Source of the DNA: Rhizobium sp. 9140
Lineage (GTDB): Bacteria > Pseudomonadota > Alphaproteobacteria > Rhizobiales > Rhizobiaceae
NCBI RefSeq assembly: GCF_900067135.1
Contig: NZ_FJUR01000001.1
Location: 186,001 to 250,000 of the forward strand
DNA: 64,000 bases
Direction of reading: 5' to 3'
The notes under the pieces were generated by a model. That model searched no databases and was not told the origin of the DNA. It was given only the letters and a program-made list of their open reading frames with translations. Shown here piece after piece: positions 1 to 9,661 of the stretch; within the stretch, counting starts at the first letter, position 1, and the number at the start of each line of letters is the position of its first letter. The translations under genes and the position numbers were made by a program.

Positions 1-2
1 AC

Positions 3-1997
3 GTCGATCCCTCGAACTCCAGGCTGAAGGATGCCGAGGAGCGCAGCCGTATCGCCCGCGTCTTCGAACGCGGCCTGACGGTTCCCACCGGCTTCGTTCT
101 GCCGGTGCAGGCATGGAACGCTCAGGCCGCAGGCGGCCAACCGGCGGGGCGCCGCTGGATGAGCGAGCGCTGGCGCACGCGCCGCGGCAAGATCTTCCTG
201 GTGCCGGGCGACAGCCCTGTCGGCTACCGCATCCCGCTCGGTGCCCTGCCCTACATCCCGCCATCGCAGTTCCCCTATATCCACGAGGCGGATCCCTCGA
301 TACCCCGCACCGCCCTGCCGGACTTTCCGGTCGGCCCGAGCCGTGCTGCCGGTGTCACCGAGAAGTTCGGTGAGAAAACCGAGCCGAAACCGGACCGGGC
401 GATGGCGGAGGCATCCTTCCAGGCGGCCGAAGCCCAGCAGGACCGCAACGAGCAGGTGCTCGCCGAAATCGGCGGCGCCGTGCGCACGGCCATGACAGTC
501 GAGCCCCAGAACGGCCGCCTCTGCATCTTCATGCCGCCGGTCGAGCGGATCGAGGACTATCTCGACCTGATCGCCGCGGCCGAAACCGCTGCCAGCGACC
601 TTGGCCTCGCCGTTCACATCGAAGGCTATGCGCCGCCGCATGACGAACGCGTCAACGTCATGCGCGTCGCGCCCGATCCCGGCGTCATCGAGGTCAACGT
701 GCACCCGGCGGCAAACTGGCAGGAATGCGTCGACATTACCTCTGTCATCTACGAGGAAGCGCGCCAGTCGCGGCTTGGCGCCGACAAGTTCATGATCGAC
801 GGCCGGCACACCGGCACCGGCGGCGGCAACCATGTGGTGGTCGGCGGGCGCAACCCGAACGACAGCCCCTTCCTGCGCCGCCCCGACCTGTTGAAGAGCC
901 TCGTCCTGCACTGGCAGCGGCATCCGTCGCTCTCCTACCTGTTTTCCGGCATGTTCATCGGCCCGACCAGCCAGGCGCCGCGCATCGACGAGGCGCGTCA
1001 CGACAGTCTCTACGAACTCGAAACCGCCATGGCGCAGGTGCCGCTGCCCGGAGAGGGACCGGCTCCCTTGCCGTGGCTGACCGACCGCCTGTTCCGCAAC
1101 CTGCTGACGGACGTCACCGGCAACACGCACCGCTCGGAAATCTGCATCGACAAGCTGTTCTCCCCGGACGGCCCGACCGGTCGTCTCGGTCTCGTCGAGT
1201 TTCGCGGCTTCGAAATGCCGCCGAATGCGCGCATGTCGCTTGCCCAGCAGCTTCTGGTCCGCGCGCTCATCGCCCGCTTCTGGCAAAACCCGGCCGATGG
1301 CAGGCTGGTGCGCTGGGGCACAACCCTGCATGACCGCTTCATGCTGCCGCACCATGTCTGGGCCGATTTCCTCGACGTGCTGGCAGACCTGCGCGCCAAC
1401 GGCTTCGACTTCCGCCCCGAATGGTTCGAGGCGCAGCTGGAGTTCAGGTTCCCCTTCTGCGGCGAAGTCACCTACGAGGGCACGAAGCTCGAACTGCGGC
1501 AGGCGCTAGAGCCCTGGAACGTCATGGGCGAGCAGGGCGCGATCGGCGGCACCGTGCGTTATGTCGACAGCTCCGTGGAGCGCCTGCAGGTTCGCTTTGA
1601 GACCGCCAATCCCGGCCGCTACACGGTCGCCTGCAACGGCCGCCCCGTGCCGCTGACCCCGACCGGCGTCAACGGCGTCTCGGTGGCCGGCGTACGCTAC
1701 AAGGCATGGCAGCCGGCAGCCGGCTTGCACCCCGTGCTCCCGGTCAACACGCCGCTGACCTTCGACGTCTACGACACCTGGTCGCGCCGCTCGATCGGCG
1801 GCTGCATCTACCACGTCGCCCATCCCGGCGGCCGGAATTACGATACGTTCCCGGTGAACGGCAACGAGGCCGAGGCACGACGCTTGGCGCGGTTCGAGCC
1901 TTGGGGCCACACGGCCGGCGGCTATGCTCTGACGCCGGAAACCCCGTCGCCGGAGTTCCCCTTCACGCTCGACCTGCGTCGGCCGGCGGGACTGTAG
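3..1997 (+). CDS. DUF2126-family putative amidoligase, 5' end outside window
   Basis: This is the C-terminal 664 residues of a protein whose reading frame is open to the left window edge. Family members are about 1,100 residues with an N-terminal transglutaminase-like part, which would lie off-window. The visible part matches the DUF2126 region: a [17 protein letters not shown] segment, a block containing [10 protein letters not shown], and [14 protein letters not shown]. Pfam describes DUF2126 as a putative amidoligase, that is, an enzyme thought to form amide bonds with ATP; this is a bioinformatic prediction and I know of no defined substrate. It sits 6 bp upstream of the ATP-grasp/alpha-E gene on the same strand and is probably co-transcribed with it. 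The first in-frame ATG in the window, at 105, is internal and is not the true start. The family call is good and the function is inferred. Confidence 0.85.
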   Translation, partial: VDPSNSRLKDAEERSRIARVFERGLTVPTGFVLPVQAWNAQAAGGQPAGRRWMSERWRTRRGKIFLVPGDSPVGYRIPLGALPYIPPSQFPYIHEADPSIPRTALPDFPVGPSRAAGVTEKFGEKTEPKPDRAMAEASFQAAEAQQDRNEQVLAEIGGAVRTAMTVEPQNGRLCIFMPPVERIEDYLDLIAAAETAASDLGLAVHIEGYAPPHDERVNVMRVAPDPGVIEVNVHPAANWQECVDITSVIYEEARQSRLGADKFMIDGRHTGTGGGNHVVVGGRNPNDSPFLRRPDLLKSLVLHWQRHPSLSYLFSGMFIGPTSQAPRIDEARHDSLYELETAMAQVPLPGEGPAPLPWLTDRLFRNLLTDVTGNTHRSEICIDKLFSPDGPTGRLGLVEFRGFEMPPNARMSLAQQLLVRALIARFWQNPADGRLVRWGTTLHDRFMLPHHVWADFLDVLADLRANGFDFRPEWFEAQLEFRFPFCGEVTYEGTKLELRQALEPWNVMGEQGAIGGTVRYVDSSVERLQVRFETANPGRYTVACNGRPVPLTPTGVNGVSVAGVRYKAWQPAAGLHPVLPVNTPLTFDVYDTWSRRSIGGCIYHVAHPGGRNYDTFPVNGNEAEARRLARFEPWGHTAGGYALTPETPSPEFPFTLDLRRPAGL

Positions 1998-2003
1998 GAC
2001 GAC

Positions 2004-4442
2004 ATGACACAGAAGCCGACGGCCGGGACCATCAAGGAGGAAGCGGTCGGGACGAACGCTGGAATTCCGAAACGGGCTGGCAACCCGGTCGCGGACTATC
2101 GCGCCCTGCCGGGCATCGCCGACGAGATGATGGATGCCGCGGGCAATGTGCGCCCCGTCTGGCAGCATCTCGTCTCGGCCATCGGCCGCATGGACGAGGC
2201 GGAGCTTGCCAACCGTTTCGCCCGGGCCGACCGCTATCTCCGCGACGCCGGCGTCTTCTACCGCGCCTACGGCACCAAGGAGAACTCCGAACGCAGCTGG
2301 CCGCTGTCGCACATCCCGGTCCTGATCGCCGAGCGCGAATGGGAAGAGCTGTCGCGGGGCCTGATCCAGCGTGCGAACCTGCTGGAGCGGATCGCCGCCG
2401 ACATCTACGGGCCGAACACGCTCGTCAACGAAGGCTTCCTGCCGCCGGCTCTGGTGGCCGGAAACACCGAGTTCCTGCGTCCCATGGTCGGCGTACAGCC
2501 GGCAGATGGCAACTTCCTGCATTTCGTCTCGTTCGAGATCGGCCGCGGCCCGGACGGAAACTGGTGGGTGCTGGCCGACCGTACGGAGGCGCCCTCCGGC
2601 GCCGGCTTCGCGCTGGAAAACCGGGTCGCGACCACGCGCGCCTTTTCCGACATCTATGCCGAAACCCATGTCCACCGTCTCGCCCGCTTCTTCGTCGCCT
2701 TCCGCGATGCGCTGCAAATGCGCAAACGCTCGCCGGATGACCGCATTGCCGTGCTGACGCCGGGTCTCGCCAACGAGACCTATTTCGAGCACGCCTATAT
2801 CGCCCGCTATCTCGGCTTCATGCTGCTGGAGGGCGAGGACCTGACGGTGGTGGACGGGCGCGTGATGGTGCGCACCGTCGCCGGCCTGAAGCCGATCGGC
2901 ATTCTCTGGCGCCGTCTGGACTCCTCCTTCGCCGACCCGTTGGAGCTCAACCAGCGCTCCCACATCGGCACCCCCGGCCTGCTGGCGGCGTTGCGCTCCG
3001 GCACCGTCTCCATCGTCAACGCGCTGGGCTCCGGCATTCTGGAAACACGCGCCTTCCTCGCCTTTATGCCGACGATCTGCCATCATCTGCTCGGCGAAGA
3101 GCTGCTGCTGCCGAGCATCGCCACATGGTGGTGCGGGCAGAAGCCCGAGCGCGAGCAGGTGGCCCGCAACATCGAGAAGATGGTCATCGGACCCGCCTAT
3201 TCCACGCGTCCCTTCTTCGACGACAATGGCCAATCCGTCCTCGGATCGTCGATGCGAGAAAACGCCAAGCTCTCGATCCGCGACTGGCTGGCAAACGAGG
3301 GCCAGAAGCTGGTGGGTCAGGAGGTCGTGACGCTGTCCACGACCCCGGCCTGGGTGGATGGCAAGCTGACGCCGCGCCCGATGAGCCTGCGCGTCTATCT
3401 TGCCCGTACGCGAAATGGCTGGCAGGTCATGCCCGGCGGCTTCGCCCGGATTTCCAGCGGCGCGGACGCTGCCGCCATCGCCATGCAGGCCGGCGGCTCA
3501 GCCGCCGACGTCTGGATCGTCAGCGATCGTCCTGTCGAGCGCACCACACTCCTCACCTCCGACGAAACCTTTATCCGCACCATGCCCGGCAGCCTGCCGA
3601 GCCGGGCTGCGGACAACCTGTTCTGGCTCGGTCGCTATATCGAGCGCTCGGAAGGCGCGCTGCGCATCCTGCGCGCCTGGCACGGGCGCTTTGCCGAAAA
3701 CGCCAACAGCGAAATGCCGCTGCTGAAGGACGTTTCGGAATATCTGAAGGTGCTCGACATCGACTCGGCGCAGCCGGTTCCCGACAGTCTCGTCGCGAAC
3801 ATCGACAGCGCGCTCTATTCGGCGAGCAATATCCGCGACCGCTTCTCGGCCGATGGCTGGCTGGCGCTGAACGATCTGTCGAAAACGGTGCGCAAGTTCC
3901 GCGCGACGGTGGAGGCCGGCGACGACGCGACGCACGCGATGACCATCCTGCTGCGCAAGCTCGCGGGCTTTGCCGGTCTCGTGCACGAAAACATGTACCG
4001 CTTCACCGGCTGGCGCTTCCTGTCGATCGGCCGCTATCTTGAGCGCGGCATGCACATGACCCGCCTGCTCGGCCATATGTCCGGCCGGGATGCGCCGGAC
4101 GGCGCGCTCGACATGCTGCTGGAGATCGGCGACAGCGTCATGACCCATCGCCGCCGCTACAACGTGAACACCGCACCTTTGACGGTCACCGACCTCCTGG
4201 CGCTCGATCCGCTCAACCCGCGCTCCATTCTCTACCAGCTGAACGAAATCCGCGCCGAGGTCGAGCAACTGCCGAACGCTTACCAGAACGGCCAGATGTC
4301 GCCCTTCTACCGCGAGGCGGTGCGCCTGCATTCGGGTCTCGCGGTGATGACGCCCGAAGGCATGACGAGCGAGGTCTACGAGCACCTCGAGAAGGAGATG
4401 GAACGCTTCTCCGACATTCTCGCCCAGACCTATCTGAGCTGA
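2004..4442 (+). CDS. circularly permuted ATP-grasp / alpha-E fusion protein
   Basis: This 812-residue protein has two parts. Residues about 60-500 match the circularly permuted type 2 ATP-grasp family (COG2308), with blocks such as LEGEDLTVVDGRVMVRT and GSGILETRAFLAFMP. Residues about 530-812 match the all-alpha alpha-E (DUF403) domain, starting near LPSRAADNLFWLGRYIERSE and with the family WRFLSIGRYLERG block. ATP-grasp enzymes ligate carboxylates to amines; alpha-E has no proven activity. It lies between the DUF2126 gene (6 bp upstream) and a transglutaminase gene (109 bp downstream), the arrangement used in comparative genomics to predict a peptide-synthesis or peptide-tagging system. In some genomes the two domains are separate genes; here they are fused. 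The start is the ATG right after the upstream stop. Confidence 0.88.
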   Translation: MTQKPTAGTIKEEAVGTNAGIPKRAGNPVADYRALPGIADEMMDAAGNVRPVWQHLVSAIGRMDEAELANRFARADRYLRDAGVFYRAYGTKENSERSWPLSHIPVLIAEREWEELSRGLIQRANLLERIAADIYGPNTLVNEGFLPPALVAGNTEFLRPMVGVQPADGNFLHFVSFEIGRGPDGNWWVLADRTEAPSGAGFALENRVATTRAFSDIYAETHVHRLARFFVAFRDALQMRKRSPDDRIAVLTPGLANETYFEHAYIARYLGFMLLEGEDLTVVDGRVMVRTVAGLKPIGILWRRLDSSFADPLELNQRSHIGTPGLLAALRSGTVSIVNALGSGILETRAFLAFMPTICHHLLGEELLLPSIATWWCGQKPEREQVARNIEKMVIGPAYSTRPFFDDNGQSVLGSSMRENAKLSIRDWLANEGQKLVGQEVVTLSTTPAWVDGKLTPRPMSLRVYLARTRNGWQVMPGGFARISSGADAAAIAMQAGGSAADVWIVSDRPVERTTLLTSDETFIRTMPGSLPSRAADNLFWLGRYIERSEGALRILRAWHGRFAENANSEMPLLKDVSEYLKVLDIDSAQPVPDSLVANIDSALYSASNIRDRFSADGWLALNDLSKTVRKFRATVEAGDDATHAMTILLRKLAGFAGLVHENMYRFTGWRFLSIGRYLERGMHMTRLLGHMSGRDAPDGALDMLLEIGDSVMTHRRRYNVNTAPLTVTDLLALDPLNPRSILYQLNEIRAEVEQLPNAYQNGQMSPFYREAVRLHSGLAVMTPEGMTSEVYEHLEKEMERFSDILAQTYLS

Positions 4443-4551
4443 TCGCGCGCGATCCGAGCTGTCCGATGCTTTTGTGACACTGCCGCTTTTAGAATGCGCA
4501 GACACGTCAAACAGGGCATAGAGTCGGGACGGACCAGACCGCGGGGGATCC

Positions 4552-5430
4552 ATGCTCTACGATATCAGCCTCAAGATCACCTATAGCTACGAGATCCCTG
4601 TTTCCGGCGGACGCCACATCGTGCGCGTGCTGCCGCTGTCCCTGCCGTCGCGCCAGCGTCTGGTGGCGGGCACCGTCACCTGCACGCCGGTGCCCGAAGA
4701 GCGAACCGACATGCTCGATTTCTTTCAGAACCCCTCGACGTCGATCCTCTTTCGCAAGCTTCACGACGAGTTGGTCATTCATATGAAGGCGCGGGTCCAG
4801 CTGGATGCCGCGATGCCGACCGCAGATTTCTCGCCTGACCTCGCGGCCTTTCCCGCAGAGATCGGTGCCGTCTGGTCGCTCGATCCGGGGTCCCCCCACC
4901 ATTTCCTGGCACCGAGCCCGCGCCTTGCCGAGGATCCGACGATCGCGGCCTATGCCCGGGGAATGGTCAAGCCCGGAATGACCGTTCGCGAGATCGCCGG
5001 CCTGATGTGCGAGAGGATCTACAAGGACTTCACCTACGACCCCAAGGCGACGTCGGTCGACAGCACGCCGATCGAGGCCTTCCGGCTGAAGAAGGGCGTC
5101 TGCCAGGACTTCGCGCATATCATGATCGTTGCGCTGCGCGCACTCGGCATTCCCGCCGGCTATGTCAGCGGCTTCTTGCGCACGCTGCCGCCACCGGGCA
5201 AGGAGCGGCTGGAAGGTGCCGACGCCATGCATGCCTGGGTCCGCGTCTGGTGCGGCAAGATGCTGGGCTGGGTGGAGCTCGACCCCACCAACAATGTACC
5301 CGCCGGCACGGACCACATCGTCGTCGGTCATGGCCGCGACTATTCCGATGTCGCGCCGGTTATCGGCGTCCTCAAGAGCTATGGCAGCCACAAGACGGAC
5401 CAGGCCGTCGATGTCGTCCCGGTTTCCTGA
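4552..5430 (+). CDS. transglutaminase-like cysteine protease family protein
   Basis: This 292-residue protein has a bacterial transglutaminase-like N-terminal region (YDISLKITYSYEIPVSGGRH) and a papain-like transglutaminase core. The likely catalytic triad is Cys184 (KKGVCQDFAH), His227 (DAMHAWVRVW) and Asp244 (ELDPTNN), all visible and intact. No signal peptide is evident, so action in the cytoplasm is likely. Such enzymes hydrolyse or transfer amide bonds. Placed after an ATP-grasp/alpha-E ligase and a DUF2126 amidoligase, it could process or attach the peptide they make, which is inference. The ATG at 4552 follows a GGGGGAT purine tract. Confidence 0.87.
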   Translation: MLYDISLKITYSYEIPVSGGRHIVRVLPLSLPSRQRLVAGTVTCTPVPEERTDMLDFFQNPSTSILFRKLHDELVIHMKARVQLDAAMPTADFSPDLAAFPAEIGAVWSLDPGSPHHFLAPSPRLAEDPTIAAYARGMVKPGMTVREIAGLMCERIYKDFTYDPKATSVDSTPIEAFRLKKGVCQDFAHIMIVALRALGIPAGYVSGFLRTLPPPGKERLEGADAMHAWVRVWCGKMLGWVELDPTNNVPAGTDHIVVGHGRDYSDVAPVIGVLKSYGSHKTDQAVDVVPVS

Positions 5431-5625
5431 CGGTCTTCTTTTCGCTCACCTGTCCTGTTCTGCATCACCTGTCCGCCATGCGGAACAGGTTCCTGCCGGA
5501 AATCCTGCCTTGTCCGTAAAAGTTTAATCTCTCTTGTAAGCGGTCACCAACGAACCCCTGATATCGAAGCAACAAGATGGGCTTCAGCGATATCGCGAAG
5601 CGGACCGTGGGCGCAGGAGCGGAAC
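5431..5625. repeat. intergenic spacer with CACCTGTCC direct repeat
   Basis: CACCTGTCC occurs twice, at 5447-5455 and 5466-5474, exactly 19 bp apart. An inverted GGAACAGGT follows at 5482-5490. The pattern could be an operator for the downstream TadG-like gene or remnants of a hairpin behind the transglutaminase gene. No T-rich tract follows, so a terminator is not obvious. Confidence 0.35.
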
Positions 5626-6876
5626 ATGAGGCGAGTTTTTGGCATGATCGGGCGTTGCATGGAAGATCGGGGCGGCAACATCGCGCTGATGGCGGCCGTA
5701 GCGCTTCCCGTGGTTCTCTTCGGCGCCGGCGTGGCGATCGACACCACCAACATCGTGCTCCAGAAAAGCCGCCTCCAGGCGGCGGTGGACAGCGGCGCTC
5801 TTGCCGCCGCCTCCGGCCTTGCCAACAAACATATGAGCGTGGACGAGGCCCGCAAAACAGCGCGCGACTATGTGGTCATGGCCATGCGGAACACCAGTTC
5901 CAGCGCGATAGAGGTCGGCACGCCCGCGGCGGCGGAAGCCCTGTTAAAGCAGGCGGCGGCGGATAAGCTGCTGATCGACAACACATCGGTCACGATCGAG
6001 CCGAAGACCCTCCAGACGGGCGCGAAGGGCTACGACATCAGCGTCAAATCCAACCTGTCCATCGACCTCAATGCCATGACGCGCCTCATGAGCGGCAACG
6101 GCATCAGCCTGTCGGCCACCGGCAAGTCGGAAGGCGTCTCGGACACCAAGAACGCCCTGTCGATGGTGCTCGTCCTCGATCGATCCGGCTCGATGGCCTG
6201 GAAGACCGATACCAAAGACATCTCGACCAATGGCTGCTACATCTACGAGGAGGCCTATTGGCCCTACGCGAAGTGGAGCACGCCCTGCTACGTCTCGAAG
6301 ATCGCGACGCTCAAAAAGGCCGTGAACAGCCTGCTGACCCAGCTGAAGGCCGCCGACCCGACCTCGATCTATGTGAGAACTTCCGCAGTCTCCTACAACA
6401 ACGCGCAGGATGCAGCCGGCGTGCTTGCCTGGGGAACGGCCGGCACGGGAACCTACGTCAATACCCTCGTGGCAGAGGGAGGAACGGATTCGAGCGACGC
6501 TTTCACCTCTGCCTACAGGGACCTGTCGGGAAATACAGAGACGAAGGCCCATGCGCAGAAGACCGGGGCGACACCGACCAAGTACATCGTCTTCATGACG
6601 GATGGCGAGAACAATTTCTATCAGAACAGAACCGGCGACAGTCAGGCGGCGCGATCCGACGCGACCACGAAGTTCTATTGCGACAAGGCCCGCGACGACG
6701 GCATTAAGGTCTTCACTGTCGCCTTCAAGGCACCCAAGCGCGGCCAGGATCTCTTGCAGGGCTGCGCCACGGACCCGACCTATTACTTCCAGGCCGAAAA
6801 GAGCGAGGATCTCGTCGCAGCCTTCAAGACGATCGGCGACAAGGCCAGCAACCTCATGGTCCGGCTGACGCAGTAA
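5626..6876 (+). CDS. TadG-like VWA-domain pilus-assembly family protein
   Basis: This 416-residue protein opens with a short cytoplasmic part and one hydrophobic segment (NIALMAAVALPVVLFGAG) followed by a QKSRLQAAVDSGALAAA block, the TadE/TadG-like signature. The rest is a von Willebrand A domain with a metal-site motif DRSGS beginning at Asp185 and TDGENN further on. TadG proteins are usually accessory parts of Flp/Tad pili or envelope proteins with an exposed VWA domain. No cpa, tadA or flp genes are in the window, so this is a solitary copy, as is common in rhizobia. An AGGAGCGG tract precedes the ATG. A strong terminator follows at 6901. Confidence 0.82.
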   Translation: MRRVFGMIGRCMEDRGGNIALMAAVALPVVLFGAGVAIDTTNIVLQKSRLQAAVDSGALAAASGLANKHMSVDEARKTARDYVVMAMRNTSSSAIEVGTPAAAEALLKQAAADKLLIDNTSVTIEPKTLQTGAKGYDISVKSNLSIDLNAMTRLMSGNGISLSATGKSEGVSDTKNALSMVLVLDRSGSMAWKTDTKDISTNGCYIYEEAYWPYAKWSTPCYVSKIATLKKAVNSLLTQLKAADPTSIYVRTSAVSYNNAQDAAGVLAWGTAGTGTYVNTLVAEGGTDSSDAFTSAYRDLSGNTETKAHAQKTGATPTKYIVFMTDGENNFYQNRTGDSQAARSDATTKFYCDKARDDGIKVFTVAFKAPKRGQDLLQGCATDPTYYFQAEKSEDLVAAFKTIGDKASNLMVRLTQ

Positions 6877-6900
6877 ACCGACATCGACGTCACCTCTTTC

Positions 6901-6930
6901 AAACCCGCGCGACCTGTTCGCGCGGGTTTT
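6901..6930 (+). terminator. rho-independent terminator after tadG-like gene
   Basis: An 11-bp perfect stem (AAACCCGCGCG / CGCGCGGGTTT) with a 7-nt loop, ending in a T-run, lies 25 bp after the stop codon of the VWA gene. It separates that gene from the glycogen operon. Confidence 0.85.
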
Positions 6931-7096
6931 CGCCGTTGCAGATCATCCGGCCGCAGCACGCGGCCGACGGCGATAGGGCACGGGAAAAACAGGCGCGGCG
7001 GCGGATAGGTCGGAAGCGGCGGCGATGAAGCCTTGCGCCACCGAGCACGCGCCTGCCGCCCGGCGGCTTCATTTTACATCCTCTTGAAAACACTTA

Positions 7097-7126
7097 TTGC
7101 AAGCGCTTCGTATCGGTGCATACATT
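7097..7126 (+). promoter_or_regulatory. possible glgP promoter with LacI-like site
   Basis: TTGCAA (7097-7102) and TACATT (7121-7126), 18 bp apart, make a plausible sigma-70 promoter about 70 bp before glgP. The -35 overlaps TGCAAGCGCTTCGT, whose AAGCGCTT core is centred on CG like LacI-family operators (TGNAANCGNTTNCA), although the right half diverges at the end. Both calls are by eye only. Confidence 0.3.
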
Positions 7127-7195
7127 GCTGGAATTCTCCGTCGGCATGCGCCTTCGGTGGTGTCGGAACAACGTCCAAAAGGGTAGCCCGGATCC

Positions 7196-9661
7196 ATGGT
7201 CAGCCGTATCTCAAATGAGAAAATTCCGAACGCCGCGCGCCGCGAGTCGAGCGCCGACATTCTGGCGCAGGAGATCATCGAGCGCCTGACCTACCGCATC
7301 GGCAAGGACCCGAAGGTCGCCAAGCCGCATGACTGGCTGACGGCCGCGATCCTGGTCGTGCGCGACCGCATCACTGACAACTGGATGGAGTCCACCCGAA
7401 AGGCCTACACCGACAGTTCCAAGCGCGTTTACTACCTGTCGCTCGAGTTCCTGATCGGCCGCCTGATGCGCGATGCCGTCACCAATATCGGCCTGATGGA
7501 CGAGTTGAAGGAAGCGCTCGCCTCCTTCGGCGTCGATATCGACGTGGTCGCCGAACTGGAGCCTGACGCCGCACTCGGCAATGGCGGCCTCGGCCGGCTT
7601 GCCGCCTGTTTCATGGAGAGCATGGCAAGCGTCGACATCCCGGCCTATGGCTACGGCATCCGCTACGTACACGGCCTCTTCCGCCAGCAGATGGCGGACG
7701 GCTGGCAGGTGGAGCTGCCGGAAACCTGGCTGGCGCACGGCAACCCCTGGGAGTTCGAGCGCCGCGAAAGCTCCTATGAGATCGGCTTCGGCGGATCGGT
7801 CGAGACAGTCAATATCGACGAAGAACTGACGCGCTACGTCTGGAAACCGGCCGAGCGCGTCATCGCCACGGCCTGCGACACGCCCGTCGTCGGCTGGCGC
7901 GGCAAACGCACCAACACGCTGCGCCTCTGGAGCGCGCATCCGATCGACCCCATCCTGCTCGACGCCTTCAATGCCGGCGACCACATCGGCGCGCTGCGCG
8001 AAAGCAACAAGGCCGAAGCGCTCGCCCGCGTTCTCTACCCGGCCGACGCGACGCCGGCCGGACAGGAGCTGCGTCTGCGCCAGGAGTTCTTCTTCTCCTC
8101 CGCCTCGCTGCAGGACATCCTGCGCCGCCACCTCCAGCAGTATCCGGACTTCACCTCCCTGCCGGACAAGGTCGCCATCCAGCTGAACGACACGCACCCT
8201 GCCGTGTCGGTCGCCGAACTGGTACGCCTGCTGACGGACGTCCACGGCGTCGATTTCGACACGGCCTGGGATCTCTCCCGCCGCACTTTCTCCTACACCA
8301 ACCATACGCTGCTGCCGGAAGCTCTGGAAACCTGGCCCGTGCCGCTGTTCGAGCGTCTGCTGCCACGGCATATGCAGATCATCTACGCGATCAACGCGAA
8401 GATCCTGCTCGAGGCCCGCAAGCTGACGGATTACAGCGACCAGCAGGTGCGCAACATCTCGCTGATCGACGAAAGCGGCGACCGCCGCGTGCGCATGGGC
8501 AACCTCGCCTTTGTCGGCTCGCACTCGATCAATGGCGTTTCCGCGCTACACACGGATCTCATGAAGATCACCGTCTTCGCCGATCTGCACAAACTCTACC
8601 CCAAGCGCATCAACAACAAGACCAACGGCATTACCCCGCGCCGCTGGCTGATGCAGTGCAATCCGGAACTGTTTTCGCTGATCCGCGAGACGATCGGCGA
8701 CGACTTCATGGATGACGCCGAGGCCTTGAAGGCACTCGATCCGCATGCCGACAACGCCGTTTTCCAGGATCGTTTCGCGGCCATCAAGCGCAACAACAAG
8801 GTGCGGCTCGCTCAGCTCGTCCAAAGCCGGATGGGTATCCGCATCGACCCGTCGGCCATGTTCGACATCCAGATCAAGCGTATCCACGAATACAAGCGCC
8901 AGCTTCTGAACATCATCGAAGCGATCTCGCTCTACGACCAGATCCGCTCGCATCCCGAGCTCGACTGGGTTCCACGCGTAAAGCTCTTCGCAGGCAAGGC
9001 GGCGCCGAGCTATCACAATGCCAAGCTCATCATCAAGCTGGCGAACGACGTGGCCCGCGTGATCAACAACGACCCGGCGGTGCGCGGTCTGCTGAAGGTG
9101 GTGTTCATTCCGAACTACAACGTCTCGCTGGCAGAAATCATGGTGCCTGCTGCAGACCTATCGGAGCAGATTTCGACCGCCGGCATGGAAGCGTCTGGAA
9201 CCGGGAACATGAAGTTCGCGTTGAATGGTGCGCTGACCATCGGCACGCTGGACGGGGCCAATGTTGAAATGCGCGACTGCGTCGGTGAGGAGAACATCAA
9301 GATTTTCGGGATGACCGCGGAAGAAGTATCCAACCTGCGCCAGGAAGGTCACGAACCACGGGCCGTGATCGAGGCGTCGCGCGAGCTTTCGCAGGCACTC
9401 CAGGCGATAGCGTCCGGCGTGTTCTCGCCAGATGACCGCAACCGCTTTTCCGGCCTGATCGATGGCATCTATTCACACGACTGGTTCATGGTCGCGGCCG
9501 ACTTCGATGCTTATGCCAAGGCGCAGCGCGAAGTAGATGCGATCTGGACCAATCCCAGCCAATGGTACGGCAAGACCATCCGCAACACCGCACGGATGGG
9601 CTGGTTCTCATCCGATCGGACGATTCGGCAGTATGCCGATGAGATTTGGAGAGCCGGATGA
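7196..9661 (+). CDS. glgP: glycogen phosphorylase
   Basis: The enzyme releases glucose-1-phosphate from glycogen chain ends with phosphate and PLP, in the cytoplasm. The 821-residue length matches the bacterial family (about 815-830). Family blocks are clear: EPDAALGNGGLGRLAACFMES, QLNDTHPAVSVAELVR, and the PLP site EASGTGNMKFALNGA with the Schiff-base lysine at Lys673. The gene is first in a glgP-glgB-glgC-glgA-pgm operon, and its TGA stop overlaps the glgB ATG by one base pair of codons (ATGA), which implies translational coupling. The ATG at 7196 lacks a strong Shine-Dalgarno site (AAGGG lies far upstream), but no better start exists before the conserved core. Confidence 0.96.
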   Translation: MVSRISNEKIPNAARRESSADILAQEIIERLTYRIGKDPKVAKPHDWLTAAILVVRDRITDNWMESTRKAYTDSSKRVYYLSLEFLIGRLMRDAVTNIGLMDELKEALASFGVDIDVVAELEPDAALGNGGLGRLAACFMESMASVDIPAYGYGIRYVHGLFRQQMADGWQVELPETWLAHGNPWEFERRESSYEIGFGGSVETVNIDEELTRYVWKPAERVIATACDTPVVGWRGKRTNTLRLWSAHPIDPILLDAFNAGDHIGALRESNKAEALARVLYPADATPAGQELRLRQEFFFSSASLQDILRRHLQQYPDFTSLPDKVAIQLNDTHPAVSVAELVRLLTDVHGVDFDTAWDLSRRTFSYTNHTLLPEALETWPVPLFERLLPRHMQIIYAINAKILLEARKLTDYSDQQVRNISLIDESGDRRVRMGNLAFVGSHSINGVSALHTDLMKITVFADLHKLYPKRINNKTNGITPRRWLMQCNPELFSLIRETIGDDFMDDAEALKALDPHADNAVFQDRFAAIKRNNKVRLAQLVQSRMGIRIDPSAMFDIQIKRIHEYKRQLLNIIEAISLYDQIRSHPELDWVPRVKLFAGKAAPSYHNAKLIIKLANDVARVINNDPAVRGLLKVVFIPNYNVSLAEIMVPAADLSEQISTAGMEASGTGNMKFALNGALTIGTLDGANVEMRDCVGEENIKIFGMTAEEVSNLRQEGHEPRAVIEASRELSQALQAIASGVFSPDDRNRFSGLIDGIYSHDWFMVAADFDAYAKAQREVDAIWTNPSQWYGKTIRNTARMGWFSSDRTIRQYADEIWRAG

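Larger units (their letters stand above)
6877..7195. other. spacer between tadG-like gene and glgP
   Basis: This 319-bp gap holds a rho-independent terminator at 6901-6930 and a possible glgP promoter with a LacI-like palindrome at 7097-7126. I see no ORF with a credible ribosome-binding site and no RNA gene between them. Confidence 0.5.

Noticed and set aside
1506..3233. 575-aa minus-strand open frame
   Set aside because: It is antisense to the DUF2126 and ATP-grasp genes, with no ribosome site or domain.
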